A stretch of 64,000 nt of DNA, from NCBI RefSeq assembly GCF_023023025.1, contig NZ_CP095481.1, positions 10,367,001 through 10,431,000 of the forward strand, in the 5' to 3' direction. A program made the translations under genes and the position numbers. The notes below the pieces were generated by a model. The model saw nothing but the letters and a program-made list of their open reading frames with translations. It was not told the origin of the DNA and did no database searches. Shown here one piece after another: positions 8,919 to 17,755 of the stretch (position 1 is the first letter of the stretch; each line of letters begins with the position of its first letter). Origin of the DNA: Amycolatopsis sp. WQ 127309. GTDB taxonomy: Bacteria; Actinomycetota; Actinomycetes; Mycobacteriales; Pseudonocardiaceae.

Positions 8919-8967
8919 GGGGACGGCACCTCGTCGTCTCGGGGTACTGGAAGCGCTTTCCCGCTGG

Positions 8968-10404
8968 TCACACTCCCAGCATGCGCCGCAGGTCCGGGGC
9001 GTGGCGCCGGGAAACGGGGACCAGCTCGTGGGTCCGGGAGTCCATGATCAGGAACAGCTCTCCCTTGATGCCCCGCTCCACTTCCGCCACCCGGCGCAGG
9101 TTCACCAGGAAACGGCGGTGCGCCCGGCGGAATCCGTAGGACGTCAGGGACCGCTCGACGTTGTCCAGGCCGCGGGTCGCGGCCTGGATCCGGCCCCGTT
9201 CCGTGACCAGCCAGACGATGTTCCGCTGGGCCTCGGCGTAGCGGATCTCCGACGGGGCCAGCAGGACCAGCCGGTCGTTGCGCATCCCGATGACGCACCG
9301 GGGCAGCGGTCCGACGACGTCGTCGGCGCCTCCCTCGTAGGCCTCCCCCTCAGCCACCCCGAACGCGCACAGCATGCCCACCACGTGGTTCGCGTCGACG
9401 ACGGATCGCACGGTCACCGGCGTGGGCTCTTCACCGGGACGAACCGGCAGCCGGGCGTGGCCGCTCCACTCGGCGCTTCCCCGCGCCCGGTCCTTCGCCC
9501 ACCGCAGCACTTCCGGCAGTCCCGTGATGTCCGGGGTCCACCGCCGCGCCGGTTCGGTCACCCCCGTGACGATGCGGGCTTCGCCGGTCAGCCCGAGCAT
9601 CGCGACGGCCGATTCGTTCGCGGCGAGCACGTTTCCCCCGCGATCCACCGCCAGGAACGAACCACCGGCGTGCGCGCACTTCCTGGTGAACTCGGCGACG
9701 ACCTTGTCGGCTTCGTAGATGGCGCGCCGGTAGATCTCCTGTTCCACGAACGCGGCCGCTTGCGTCAGCCACGGCGGCACGCGCTCGGACAGCGCCGCGT
9801 TCCACCGCGAGATGTTGATCGACGCGACCGGCGCACCGGTCACCACGTCGCGGATGGAAGTGCCCGCGCACGCCCACTGGTGGAACGCTTCGCACCAGTG
9901 TTCCGGCCCCGTCACGGTCACCGGACCGGACACCTCGAGCGACGTCCCCATCCCGTTCGTGCCGGTGCACTCCTCCGACCACGACGACCACGGCGCGAGG
10001 TTGTGCAGTTCGGCGCGCCGCTGCGCGGTGGGGTCGCCCCAGGCGCCGAGGACGCGCCCGTCCCCGTCCGTCACGGTGACGACGGCGCCGTCGCGCTCCA
10101 CTTCCCGGCCGGCCAGCGCGCCGAGGCCGCCGAGCGCGGTGAAGATCACGCCGGTGTCGCTCCGCCGGCCCTCTTCGCCCCGGGCCTCCGGCGCGACGTC
10201 CAGCGCGCGGTCCACGTCGTAGCGATCCCGGCACCGGTACCACGAGGCGAGAATCTCGGGCCGAACGCCCGTTTCGATGTTTTCGCCCCCGGCGAAGTCC
10301 TCCCACGCCCGGGCCACTTCCTTCGCCGACGAGGTGGCCATCAGGGAGCCGGCGGACCCGGGCCGGCTCGGTGCGATCACCAGTGGCGGCACTGTCCCGG
10401 TCAT
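8968..10404 (-). CDS. GAF-LytTR transcriptional regulator (copy A)
   Basis: 478 residues. The N-terminal half resembles the sensor part of AcoR-type activators: RPEILASWYRCRDRY, then a GAF-like domain with the signature ECTGTNGMGTSL and a WACAGTSIRDVVTG segment. A PAS-like middle follows (FLAVDRGGNVLAANESAVA). The C-terminal about 100 residues are a LytTR DNA-binding domain (IVWLVTERGRIQAATRGLDN, YGFRRAHRRFLVNLRRVAEVE). The AcoR-type AAA+ domain is absent, so it should not depend on sigma-54. A strong AAGGAGGT lies before the ATG. It is a divergent paralogue of the gene at 10724. Confidence 0.85.
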   Translation of the reverse strand: MTGTVPPLVIAPSRPGSAGSLMATSSAKEVARAWEDFAGGENIETGVRPEILASWYRCRDRYDVDRALDVAPEARGEEGRRSDTGVIFTALGGLGALAGREVERDGAVVTVTDGDGRVLGAWGDPTAQRRAELHNLAPWSSWSEECTGTNGMGTSLEVSGPVTVTGPEHWCEAFHQWACAGTSIRDVVTGAPVASINISRWNAALSERVPPWLTQAAAFVEQEIYRRAIYEADKVVAEFTRKCAHAGGSFLAVDRGGNVLAANESAVAMLGLTGEARIVTGVTEPARRWTPDITGLPEVLRWAKDRARGSAEWSGHARLPVRPGEEPTPVTVRSVVDANHVVGMLCAFGVAEGEAYEGGADDVVGPLPRCVIGMRNDRLVLLAPSEIRYAEAQRNIVWLVTERGRIQAATRGLDNVERSLTSYGFRRAHRRFLVNLRRVAEVERGIKGELFLIMDSRTHELVPVSRRHAPDLRRMLGV

Positions 10405-10723
10405 CGCGACCTCCTTGTCGCCGGGCGAAGGATCTCACGACTTGTCCACGCCGTTCGGCCGCTTCGCTGTAGAACTACCCGGACGGACGGGTGGGCTGGC
10501 GAAGAATTCCGGGCAGGCTCCGAGCATATGCCCGGCTGGTGGCCGAACACCGTCCCGACCGCCGGTGGGTGAATGGCCGCCGCCCGTCATCGCCGCACCA
10601 CCGTTCGTGGGACGTTCGCCCGCAGTCATCACGCGCGGCTTGCCCTCGCTCCGATGCCCGGTTTAGCTTGCTACGAAGGCCAATCGCCGCGCCCGGGCCC
10701 GACAGACCAAAGGCGGTCTCCCC
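10405..10723. promoter_or_regulatory. Divergent promoter region of the two GAF-LytTR genes
   Basis: A 319-bp gap with no gene. On the plus strand TTGCCC (10640), 18 bases and TAGCTT (10664) make a plausible promoter 55 bases before the 10724 start. LytTR proteins bind direct repeats; I could not identify a convincing pair by eye. Confidence 0.35.
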
Positions 10724-12118
10724 ATGGCACAGGTACGCCAGCTCGACCCGAGCTCCCGCGGCCGTGGTGGCGCGTCGGTGTTCCAGGCGTGGGAGCGGTT
10801 CGCGCGGGGCGGGGACGACCTCAGCGGGGTGCGGCCCGAGATAGCGATCTCCTGGCACCGGTGCCGGGACCAGTACCGGGTCGACCCGGGCCTGACCGAA
10901 GCCCCGGCGGCCGTCGCGGAGGTCGGCCACGCGCTGGAGCACGACGTCGTGTTCGCCGAGCTCGGCTTCCGCGCCGCTTCGCTGGCCCACGAGGTCGGCA
11001 CCCTCGGCGGCATCGTGACCATCACCGACGGCACCGGCCGGGTGCTGGCCCAATGGGGTGACCAGGCCACGCAGGACGTCGCCGCCGAAGCCAACCTGGC
11101 CCGGTGGTTCTGCTGGTCCGAGGGCGCCACCGGGACGAACGGCATGGGTACCGCGCTCATGTCCTACGCCCCGGTGCTGATCCGCGGCGCCGAGCACTGG
11201 TGCCGGGCGTTCCACGACTGGACCTGCGCCGGGGTGGCGGTCCGGGACGTGGTGACCCGGGAACCGGTCGCGGTGCTCAACATCTCGTGCTGGCGCGGCG
11301 ACCTCCCCGGCACGGTGGGAGCCTGGCTCGGCAACGCCGCCACGATGACCCAGCGCATCCTGCGCCGGCGCGCCAGGGACGACGGCGCCGAGCTGATGGC
11401 CGCCTTCGGCCACGTCAGGTCGGGCTCGAGCGCGGCGCTCGCGGCCGTGGACGCCGCGGGCCGGGTCGTGCTCGCCGACGACACGGCGGGCGTGCTCCTC
11501 GGCATCCCGGGCTCCACCCCGGCGCCCGATCCCGCGGTGCGGTGGAAACCGGAGCTGCCGGAGTTCATCCGGGCCGCCAAGCACGCCGCCGCGCAGGCGG
11601 TGCGCAATCCCGACTGGGCCGGTTCGACGCAGATCTCCACCCGGCTGGCCAGCGAACCGACGTCGATCAGCTTCCAGCCGGTCTTCCTGTCCGGGCACCT
11701 GGTCGGCAACGTCGTTTCGTTCGGTGTGGCCGAAGGGGATCCGTTGCCCCGGGCGAAGGAGGACGTGCCGCCGCACGTGCAGCCGCACCGGATGGTCGCG
11801 ACCCGCGAGAACCGCATGGTCCTGCTGTGGCTGCCCGAAGTCTCCTTCGCCCAGTCGGACGGCAACGACGTCTGGCTGTCCACCGACCAGGGACTGCTGC
11901 GCTCCGCCTCGCCGGGCCTCGACCGGCTCGAAGCCGAGCTGACCGGTTCCGGGTTCCTCCGGGTGCACCGCCAGTACGTGGTGAACCTCAGCCGGATCCG
12001 GGAGGTCGAGCGCCGGCACAAGGGCGAGCTGTTCCTGGTCATGGACGACGACGCCCAGACCATGGTGCCGGTCTCCCGGCGGAACGCCCCGACCGTGCGC
12101 CGGGCGCTGGAGATCTGA
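10724..12118 (+). CDS. GAF-LytTR transcriptional regulator (copy B)
   Basis: 464 residues, the same architecture as its divergent neighbour. An N-terminal helical segment (RPEIAISWHRCRDQY) precedes a GAF-like domain with EGATGTNGMGTAL and WTCAGVAVRDVVT, a middle domain (LAAVDAAGRVVLADDTAGVL), and a C-terminal LytTR domain (DVWLSTDQGLLRSASPGLDR, SGFLRVHRQYVVNLSRIREVE). The two proteins are paralogues by clear motif correspondence but are diverged. The gene ends 10 bases before the convergent Cys-rich gene at the tail of the quinoprotein block, so this pair are the nearest candidate regulators of that block (inference from position). Confidence 0.85.
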   Translation: MAQVRQLDPSSRGRGGASVFQAWERFARGGDDLSGVRPEIAISWHRCRDQYRVDPGLTEAPAAVAEVGHALEHDVVFAELGFRAASLAHEVGTLGGIVTITDGTGRVLAQWGDQATQDVAAEANLARWFCWSEGATGTNGMGTALMSYAPVLIRGAEHWCRAFHDWTCAGVAVRDVVTREPVAVLNISCWRGDLPGTVGAWLGNAATMTQRILRRRARDDGAELMAAFGHVRSGSSAALAAVDAAGRVVLADDTAGVLLGIPGSTPAPDPAVRWKPELPEFIRAAKHAAAQAVRNPDWAGSTQISTRLASEPTSISFQPVFLSGHLVGNVVSFGVAEGDPLPRAKEDVPPHVQPHRMVATRENRMVLLWLPEVSFAQSDGNDVWLSTDQGLLRSASPGLDRLEAELTGSGFLRVHRQYVVNLSRIREVERRHKGELFLVMDDDAQTMVPVSRRNAPTVRRALEI

Positions 12119-12128
12119 CCGGCGCTCG

Positions 12129-12326
12129 TCAGCCGCGGTACCGGTGCACGTCGCAGACGCAGTACATCAGGCGGCAGTCGAAGCACGCGGGCTTGTCGAC
12201 GCACGTGATGCAGCGCCCGCAGCGCACCGGCTCGGTGTGCCGTGCGACGTCGTCGGGCCCGTAGCGCTCGCCGCAGTACAGGCACGGCAACCGCACGCTC
12301 CCGGGTACCGCCGGCTGGTCCATCAC
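12129..12326 (-). CDS. Small cysteine-rich, probable zinc-ribbon protein
   Basis: 65 residues with nine cysteines in pairs: LPCLYCGERY, VRCGRCITC, ACFDCRLMYCVC, ending DVHRYRG. Paired cysteines with conserved spacing suggest two zinc-binding knuckles. It lies downstream of the PQQ alcohol dehydrogenase on the same strand but behind a strong hairpin, so it may be expressed only through read-through or its own promoter. The function is unknown. Confidence 0.65.
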   Translation of the reverse strand: MMDQPAVPGSVRLPCLYCGERYGPDDVARHTEPVRCGRCITCVDKPACFDCRLMYCVCDVHRYRG

Positions 12327-12342
12327 ATCACCTCGGTCCCGT

Positions 12343-12374
12343 GGCCGAGCCGTCGCCGCGGCGACGGCTCGGCC
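12343..12374 (-). terminator. Terminator after the PQQ alcohol dehydrogenase gene
   Basis: A perfect 14-bp stem (GGCCGAGCCGTCGC and complement) with a CGCG loop lies 20 bases beyond the dehydrogenase stop codon. Confidence 0.75.
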
Positions 12375-12394
12375 GCGTCAGCGGTGGTTTCCCG

Positions 12395-14077
12395 TCACAG
12401 GGCGAAGACGATCAGCGCGGCACCGTGTCCCTGACCGGACATGCCGGGGACGATGCCCTCGAGCCAGCCACCCCAGCCGACCGGCACCGCGATGTACTGC
12501 TTGCCCTCGACGCTGTAGGTGCTCGGGCTGCTGTGGTGACCGCAGCCGCACTGGAAGCTCCAGAGCTTCTCCCCCGTTTCCGCGTGCAGCGCCAGGAAAT
12601 CACCCGCGGGCGTGCCGGCGAACACGACGTTCCCCGCGGTGCTGAGGGTCGACGCGGCCATCGGCATGCTGTCGAGCCGGTGGCGCCACCTCTCTTCACC
12701 GTGGGAGTCGAACGCGCTGACCGAGCCGGCCATGTCGTCGACGTCGACCTCGACGGCGGCACCCCAGTAGGGCATGCCCTCCTTGAACTCGCGGCGACGC
12801 CGGGTGGCGGTGGCGCCCACGTCGGCCACCGGGACGTAGAACAGGTCGTGGTCCGGGTTGTACGACGCGTGCGTCCACTCCTTCGCGCCGGCGGGGCCGG
12901 GGAAGAAGTGGCAGGGCTCGCCTTCCTTGTCCGGGTACTTCCGCGCGGTCACCTTGCCGTCGCGGGTGATGACGCCCCAGTCGATCCGGTCGACGAACGG
13001 CGTGACGTGCTGCAGCTCGCCGTTGGTGCGGTCGAGGACGAACATGTACCCGTTCTTGTCGAAGTGGGCCAGCAGCTTCTTGCCGTCCCGCTCGAACAGG
13101 GTCATCTCCATCGTGGAGTCGTAGTCCCACAGGTCGTGCGGGGTGAACTGGTAGTGCCACTGGATCTCGCCCGTGTCGACGTCCAGCGCGACCACGCTGT
13201 CGGTGTAGAGGTTGTCCCCTACGCGGACGTCGCCGTCGAAGTCGGGAGCCGGGTTCCCGGTGCCCGCGTAGTAGAGGTTCAGCTCCGGGTCGAAGCTTCC
13301 GGTGACCCAGTGGTTCGCGCCGCCGCGCTGCCAGGCCTCGCCGTCGGCGGGCCAGGTCTCCGAGCCGGGCTCGCCCGGCTTCGGCACGGTGTAGGTGCGC
13401 CAGCGCCGCTCGCCGGTCTCGAGGTCCCAGCAGTCGATGTGGCCGCGGACGCCGTACTCGCCGCCGGAGGACCCGGTGATGAGGGTGTCCTTGATGACCA
13501 GCGGGGCGATCGTGGCGCTCTCGCCGGCTCGTACGTCGCCGATGGGCTTCTGCCAGACCTTCCGCCCCGTGGTGGCGTCGAGCGCGACCAGCTGGGCGTT
13601 CTGGGTCACCATGTAGACCTTGCCGCTCGCCACCGCGCAGCCGCGGTTGACGTTGGCGCAGCACAGGGTCACGTCGATCGGGATCGCGTGCTTGTAGCGC
13701 CACAGCTGCTCGCCGCTCTTCGCGTCGAGCGCCCAGAGCCAGCCGTCCCAGCCGGTGACGAACATGACGCCGTCGACGACCAGCGGGCAGGCCTCGAACG
13801 CGTAGGTCGACGTCGAGGCGATCATTCCGCTCGCCCCCGCCTGGAAGATCCAGGCGACCTTCAGGTCCTTGACGTTCCCGGCGTCGATCTCCTCGAGCAG
13901 GCTGTGCCGCTTGCCGTCGTAGTCGCCGTAGTAGGTGATCCAGTTGTGCGATTCGCTGCGTGCCCGGAGGATGCGCTCGTAGCCGAGGCCGCGCGTCACG
14001 TCCGGCGCGCGGTGCGGCAGGTTGGACAGCTTGCCGTGGTCGATCGCCTTGCCGGCGTCGAGGTATTCGATCGTCAT
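12395..14077 (-). CDS. PQQ-dependent alcohol dehydrogenase with lanthanide-type signature
   Basis: 560 residues of the quinoprotein eight-bladed propeller. The vicinal disulfide pair is Cys139-Cys140, followed by NVNRG. Metal/PQQ ligands line up as Glu207 (GGEYGVRG) and Asn275 (GTGNPAPD), with the catalytic Asp318 in PHDLWDYDS. Asp320, two residues on, is the extra aspartate that marks lanthanide-dependent XoxF/ExaF-type enzymes; calcium MxaF has Ala there. No cytochrome c domain is present. The ATG at 14077 has AGGAA upstream. From that start I see no signal peptide, which is unusual because family members act outside the membrane. The gene follows the cupredoxin-like gene by 16 bases. The alcohol substrate is not defined. 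Confidence 0.9.
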   Translation of the reverse strand: MTIEYLDAGKAIDHGKLSNLPHRAPDVTRGLGYERILRARSESHNWITYYGDYDGKRHSLLEEIDAGNVKDLKVAWIFQAGASGMIASTSTYAFEACPLVVDGVMFVTGWDGWLWALDAKSGEQLWRYKHAIPIDVTLCCANVNRGCAVASGKVYMVTQNAQLVALDATTGRKVWQKPIGDVRAGESATIAPLVIKDTLITGSSGGEYGVRGHIDCWDLETGERRWRTYTVPKPGEPGSETWPADGEAWQRGGANHWVTGSFDPELNLYYAGTGNPAPDFDGDVRVGDNLYTDSVVALDVDTGEIQWHYQFTPHDLWDYDSTMEMTLFERDGKKLLAHFDKNGYMFVLDRTNGELQHVTPFVDRIDWGVITRDGKVTARKYPDKEGEPCHFFPGPAGAKEWTHASYNPDHDLFYVPVADVGATATRRRREFKEGMPYWGAAVEVDVDDMAGSVSAFDSHGEERWRHRLDSMPMAASTLSTAGNVVFAGTPAGDFLALHAETGEKLWSFQCGCGHHSSPSTYSVEGKQYIAVPVGWGGWLEGIVPGMSGQGHGAALIVFAL

Positions 14078-14093
14078 GGTGGTTCCTGCCTTT

Positions 14094-14549
14094 CTACGGC
14101 CGCGGCTGGGCGGGTCGGTCGAGCTTGGCCTCCGGCGGCACTTCACCGGTCACGACGATGGCGGCGGTCAGGCCCCGGCCCTCGTCGTTGCCGGCCGGCG
14201 AGCCGTACCAGTAGCAGCCGGGACCGTCCAGTTCGATGGTCGCACTGCCCTTCGAGTGGTTCAGCAGGCCGATGAACTGCTTGTCCCCGTTGCTGGGCAG
14301 CAAGCAGGCGTGGGTGTTCTTGTCGTCGTTGATGATCGTCAGCTCGAGGACGCCGGAGTGCGGCATGATCAGCACCCCCGGTTCCCACGCCATGGCGTCC
14401 TCACGGATCCGGATGGTCGCTTCCATCGTCCCGTCGGCCCGCTCGGTCGCCTTGGCGATCGTGCCGGACCCGAGCACGGCACCGATGGTCGCCTTGTTCT
14501 GTCCGCGGAGATCGACCAGGAGGTCTTCTCGTTCCTGGGCAGTCGTCAT
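14094..14549 (-). CDS. PQQ-associated cupredoxin-like protein (MSMEG_3727-type)
   Basis: 151 residues. The beta-rich pattern (GVLIMPHSGVLELTIINDDK, IELDGPGCYWYGSPAGN, GLTAAIVVTGEVP) matches the small protein that accompanies PQQ dehydrogenases in actinobacteria; I recall a family named after MSMEG_3727. It looks like a cupredoxin sandwich, but the usual Cys-x2-His-x3-Met copper loop is replaced by CYWYGSPAGNDEG, so a type-1 copper site is doubtful. No signal peptide is visible. I choose the ATG at 14549 because the AGGAGG lies 8 bases before it and overlaps the alternative GTG at 14558. It is the first gene of a two-gene operon with the dehydrogenase. Confidence 0.75.
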   Translation of the reverse strand: MTTAQEREDLLVDLRGQNKATIGAVLGSGTIAKATERADGTMEATIRIREDAMAWEPGVLIMPHSGVLELTIINDDKNTHACLLPSNGDKQFIGLLNHSKGSATIELDGPGCYWYGSPAGNDEGRGLTAAIVVTGEVPPEAKLDRPAQPRP

Positions 14550-14685
14550 CGGACCCACCTCCTACAGGTGCTTCGGACTTCTGTTGTCCTGCAACGCGTT
14601 CGGACTCTACCTCCGGGCCCGTCCGCACGATATCCGTTGCCACAGAACAGCCCGGCCCCACCGTTCGCCCGGCGAGAGGTACCGT

Positions 14686-16902
14686 TCACCGCAGGTCGAA
14701 CCGGTCTAGTTCCATGACCTTCACCCACGCCGCGACGAAGTCCCGGACGAACTTCCCGCCCGCGTCGTCGCTCGCGTACACCTCCGAAAGCGCTCTCAGC
14801 TCGGAGTGCGAACCGAAGAGGAGGTCGACCCGGCTCGCGGTCCACTTCACCTCCCCGGTGCCCCGGTCGCGGCCCTCGTAGATCGCGCTCCACCGGTCCC
14901 CGCTCCCCTTCGGCGCCCACACCGTCGCCATGTCCAGCAGGTTGACGAAGAAGTCGTTCGTCAACGACCCCGGCGCCGAAGTCAGCACCCCCACCGGAGA
15001 ACGCCGGTGGGTGACGCCGAGCACCCGCAGCCCGCCGAGCAGCACGGTCATCTCGGGTGCGCTCAAGGTCAGCAGGTTCGCCCGGTCGATCAGCAGGTGC
15101 TCGGGCGGCAGCCGGAAGCCGTCGCGCAGGTGGTTCCGGAAGCCGTCCGCCCAGGGGTGCAACACGCCGAACGACTCGACGTCGGTCCACTCCTGGGTCG
15201 CGTCGGTGCGCCCGGGCCGGAACGGGACGCCGGCGTCGTGGCCGCCGGCCGCGGCGGCGCGCTCCACCGCGGCGCACCCGCCGAGCACGATCAGGTCGGC
15301 CATCGAGATCCGTTTGTCCCCCGGCTGCGCGGCGTTGAACCGCTGGTGAATCCTTTCCAGCACGGGCAGGACGACGTTCAGCTGCCCGGGTTCGTTGACC
15401 GGCCAGCCGCGCTGCGGTGCGAGCCGGATCCGCGCGCCGTTCGCCCCGCCGCGCTTGTCGCTGTCGCGGTAGGTCGAAGCCGACGCCCACGCCGTCGCCA
15501 CGAGCTGGGTGACGCTCAGGCCGGAGCCGAGGATCTCGCGTTTGAGGGCGGCGACGTCGCCGGCGTCCACGAGCTCGTGGTCCACCGCCGGCACCGGGTC
15601 CTGCCAGATCAGCGGTTCGGCCGGGACGAGCGCCCCCAGGTACCGCCGGCGCGGGCCCATGTCGAGGTGGGTCAGCTTGAACCAGGCCCGCGCGAACGCG
15701 TCCTCGAACTGGTCCGGGTGCTCCAGGAACCGCCGCGAAATCGCCGCGTAGACCGGGTCCTCCTGCAGCGAGAGGTCCGTGGTGAGCATGACCGGGTGGT
15801 GTTTCACGTCCGGGTCGAAGGGGTCCGGCACGGTGCCTTCGCCCTGGCCGTCGGCCGGGATCCACTGCCACAGGCCGGCCGGGCTGAGCTCGACGTCCCA
15901 CTTGTACTCGAAGAGCGTCTCGAAGAACGTGTGGTCCCACGCGGCGGGCGTGCGCGTCCACATCCCTTCCAGTCCGCTGGTGACCGTGTCGGCCGCGATG
16001 CCGCTGCCGTGCCTGCCGGTCCAGCCCAGGCCCTGCGCGGTGAGCGGCGCGGCCTCGGGTTCGGGCCCGCAGACCGCGTTCGGCTCCGCCGGGCCGTGGG
16101 TCTTGCCGAAGGTGTGCCCGCCCGCGATGAGCGCCACCGTCTCCTCGTCGCCCAGTCCCATCCGCTTGAAGGTCTCCCGGATGTCGCGGGCGGCGAGCCG
16201 CGGGTCGGGGTTGGTGGCCGGGCCCTGCGGGTCGACGTAGATCAGCCCCATCTCGGTGGCGGCCAGGGGTTCGTCGAGCTCGCGCAGGCCGCTGTAGCGC
16301 TCTTCGGCCAGCCACTTGCGTTCCGGACCCCAGTACGTCTCGTCGGGTCCCCACACCTCGGGACGGCCGCCGCCGAACCCGAAAGTCTTGAAGCCCATGG
16401 ACTCCAGTGCCCGGTTGCCGGCGAAGACCATCAGGTCCGCCCAGGAGATCCGGCGCCCGTACTTCTTCTTGACCGGCCACAGCAACCGGCGCGCCTTGTC
16501 GAGGTTCCGGTTGTCCGGCCAGCTGTTCAACGGGGCGAAGCGTTGCATGCCGGCAGCGGCGCCGCCCCGGCCGTCGCTGACGCGGTAGGTGCCCGCGGCG
16601 TGCCAGGCCATGCGCAGCACGAGGGGACCGTAGTGCCCGAATTCGGCGGGCCACCAGTCCTGGGACGTCGTGAGCACCTCGTCGACGTCCCGCGCCAGTT
16701 CGCCGAGGTCCACCGTCGCGAATTCCGCGGCGTAGCCGAAGTCCGGGAGCGAGCGCCGGTGCAGGGCCGTCAGGTCGACCCGGTGCGGCCACCAGTCGTT
16801 GGGGTCACCGTTCGCCACCGGCGGGTTCCGCCGGGCCGCCCGGGTCGTGCCCAGGACCTTGTCGTAGGTGCGGTAGACGTGGGTGTCGGGGTTCTCGGGC
16901 AT
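14686..16902 (-). CDS. katG: Catalase-peroxidase KatG
   Basis: 738 residues, the two-domain KatG length. The N-terminal heme domain has the distal Arg97, Trp100 and His101 ([11 protein letters not shown]) and the proximal His263 ([10 protein letters not shown]). Trp100, Tyr222 ([11 protein letters not shown]) and Met248 form the autocatalytic Met-Tyr-Trp adduct needed for catalase activity, at the same spacing as in mycobacterial KatG. The C-terminal domain is the usual heme-less duplicate. It removes hydrogen peroxide in the cytoplasm. The gene sits between the MntP-like gene and the PQQ dehydrogenase pair on the same strand; no furA/oxyR neighbour is seen. Confidence 0.96.
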   Translation of the reverse strand: MPENPDTHVYRTYDKVLGTTRAARRNPPVANGDPNDWWPHRVDLTALHRRSLPDFGYAAEFATVDLGELARDVDEVLTTSQDWWPAEFGHYGPLVLRMAWHAAGTYRVSDGRGGAAAGMQRFAPLNSWPDNRNLDKARRLLWPVKKKYGRRISWADLMVFAGNRALESMGFKTFGFGGGRPEVWGPDETYWGPERKWLAEERYSGLRELDEPLAATEMGLIYVDPQGPATNPDPRLAARDIRETFKRMGLGDEETVALIAGGHTFGKTHGPAEPNAVCGPEPEAAPLTAQGLGWTGRHGSGIAADTVTSGLEGMWTRTPAAWDHTFFETLFEYKWDVELSPAGLWQWIPADGQGEGTVPDPFDPDVKHHPVMLTTDLSLQEDPVYAAISRRFLEHPDQFEDAFARAWFKLTHLDMGPRRRYLGALVPAEPLIWQDPVPAVDHELVDAGDVAALKREILGSGLSVTQLVATAWASASTYRDSDKRGGANGARIRLAPQRGWPVNEPGQLNVVLPVLERIHQRFNAAQPGDKRISMADLIVLGGCAAVERAAAAGGHDAGVPFRPGRTDATQEWTDVESFGVLHPWADGFRNHLRDGFRLPPEHLLIDRANLLTLSAPEMTVLLGGLRVLGVTHRRSPVGVLTSAPGSLTNDFFVNLLDMATVWAPKGSGDRWSAIYEGRDRGTGEVKWTASRVDLLFGSHSELRALSEVYASDDAGGKFVRDFVAAWVKVMELDRFDLR

Positions 16903-16919
16903 CCGGTGTCACCCACGGT

Positions 16920-17468
16920 TCAGCCGAAGGCCAGTGGCAGCAGGATCGCCGCGCCGAGCAGCGCGATCCCGCTGAACAGGTCGGACCGGACCCGGACGAC
17001 CTTGGCGGCCAGCCGCCCCACGTACAGGCCGGCGAACGACATGAGCACGGTCATGCCGCCGAAGGCCAGCATCGGGACCACGAGGGAGAACCCGGCGATG
17101 CCCAGGCTCGTGCCGGCGATGAAGTTGTCGATGCTCAGCGAAAGCGGCATCCCGAAGAGCGTCACCCAGGGGTGGTCCATGTCTTCGGGCTCCGGGTGCC
17201 GGATCGCCCCGACGATGAAGTACACCCCGTACAACCCGAGCGCGGCCGCCCCGATGTACTCGGCCCAGTCACCGAGGAAGTCGCCCAGGAAGTGACCGAG
17301 GAATCCGCCCAGCAGCGGCCCCACCGCGTCCCACACGCCGAAGACGAGGGCCACCTGCAGAGCGCGCCGCCAGCCGAACGGGATGGTGCCGATGGCGATC
17401 GACGAGCGGAAGTTGTCGAGACTGAGACCGAAGGCGAGGGCGATCAGCGGAAGGAATTCAAGCGTCAC
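16920..17468 (-). CDS. MntP-like manganese/divalent cation efflux protein
   Basis: 182 residues with six predicted membrane helices in two repeats, each carrying the acidic MntP motif: GLSLDNFRSSIAIG near the start and SLSIDNFIAGTSLGIAG after the centre. Family members export Mn(II). The GTG at 17468 has a GAGGTGG 5 bases upstream; an in-frame GTG 9 bases earlier is also possible. It lies 17 bases before katG on the same strand, so manganese export and peroxide defence may be co-transcribed. A hairpin separates it from pqqA. Confidence 0.82.
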   Translation of the reverse strand: MTLEFLPLIALAFGLSLDNFRSSIAIGTIPFGWRRALQVALVFGVWDAVGPLLGGFLGHFLGDFLGDWAEYIGAAALGLYGVYFIVGAIRHPEPEDMDHPWVTLFGMPLSLSIDNFIAGTSLGIAGFSLVVPMLAFGGMTVLMSFAGLYVGRLAAKVVRVRSDLFSGIALLGAAILLPLAFG

Positions 17469-17503
17469 TCGAACCACCTCGGGAGAAGGACCAGGGTGGC
17501 GGA

Positions 17504-17535
17504 AGGCCCCGGTCGGATTCCGGGAGCCGGGGCCT
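17504..17535 (-). terminator. Terminator at the end of the pqq operon
   Basis: AGGCCCCGG and its complement form a 9-bp stem with a 14-base loop, 24 bases after the pqqA stop codon. Confidence 0.6.
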
Positions 17536-17559
17536 CACGCCGACACGGGGACTCTGCGG

Positions 17560-17634
17560 TCAGCCCCGGTAGAAGTAGCCGGTGACCTCAGCGCACACCT
17601 CGACGATCGTGTACTCCGGAGTTTCCCACTGCAT
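17560..17634 (-). CDS. pqqA: PQQ precursor peptide PqqA
   Basis: A 24-residue peptide (MQWETPEYTIVEVCAEVTGY, then FYRG). It carries the Glu-x3-Tyr pair (EVTGY) whose side chains PqqE joins to build pyrroloquinoline quinone. A strong AGGAGG lies just upstream of the ATG. It is placed after pqqE, 121 bases from its stop, rather than at the head of the operon as in most bacteria. The gene is very short, so routine gene callers may miss it. Confidence 0.88.
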   Translation of the reverse strand: MQWETPEYTIVEVCAEVTGYFYRG

Positions 17635-17755
17635 GTTTTCCTCCTCTGTCGCGGACATCGAAGAGCATCTGGGATCCGGCGGAGGCGCTACAACCGATCT
17701 TGAACCAGCGGTCGGCAACCGGTGCCGAACGGCGCTCCGCGGCCCACGAATGGGA

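Noticed and set aside
14550..14558. Alternative GTG start three codons upstream for the PQQ-associated protein
   Set aside because: It overlaps the AGGAGG ribosome site that is correctly spaced for the ATG at 14549.
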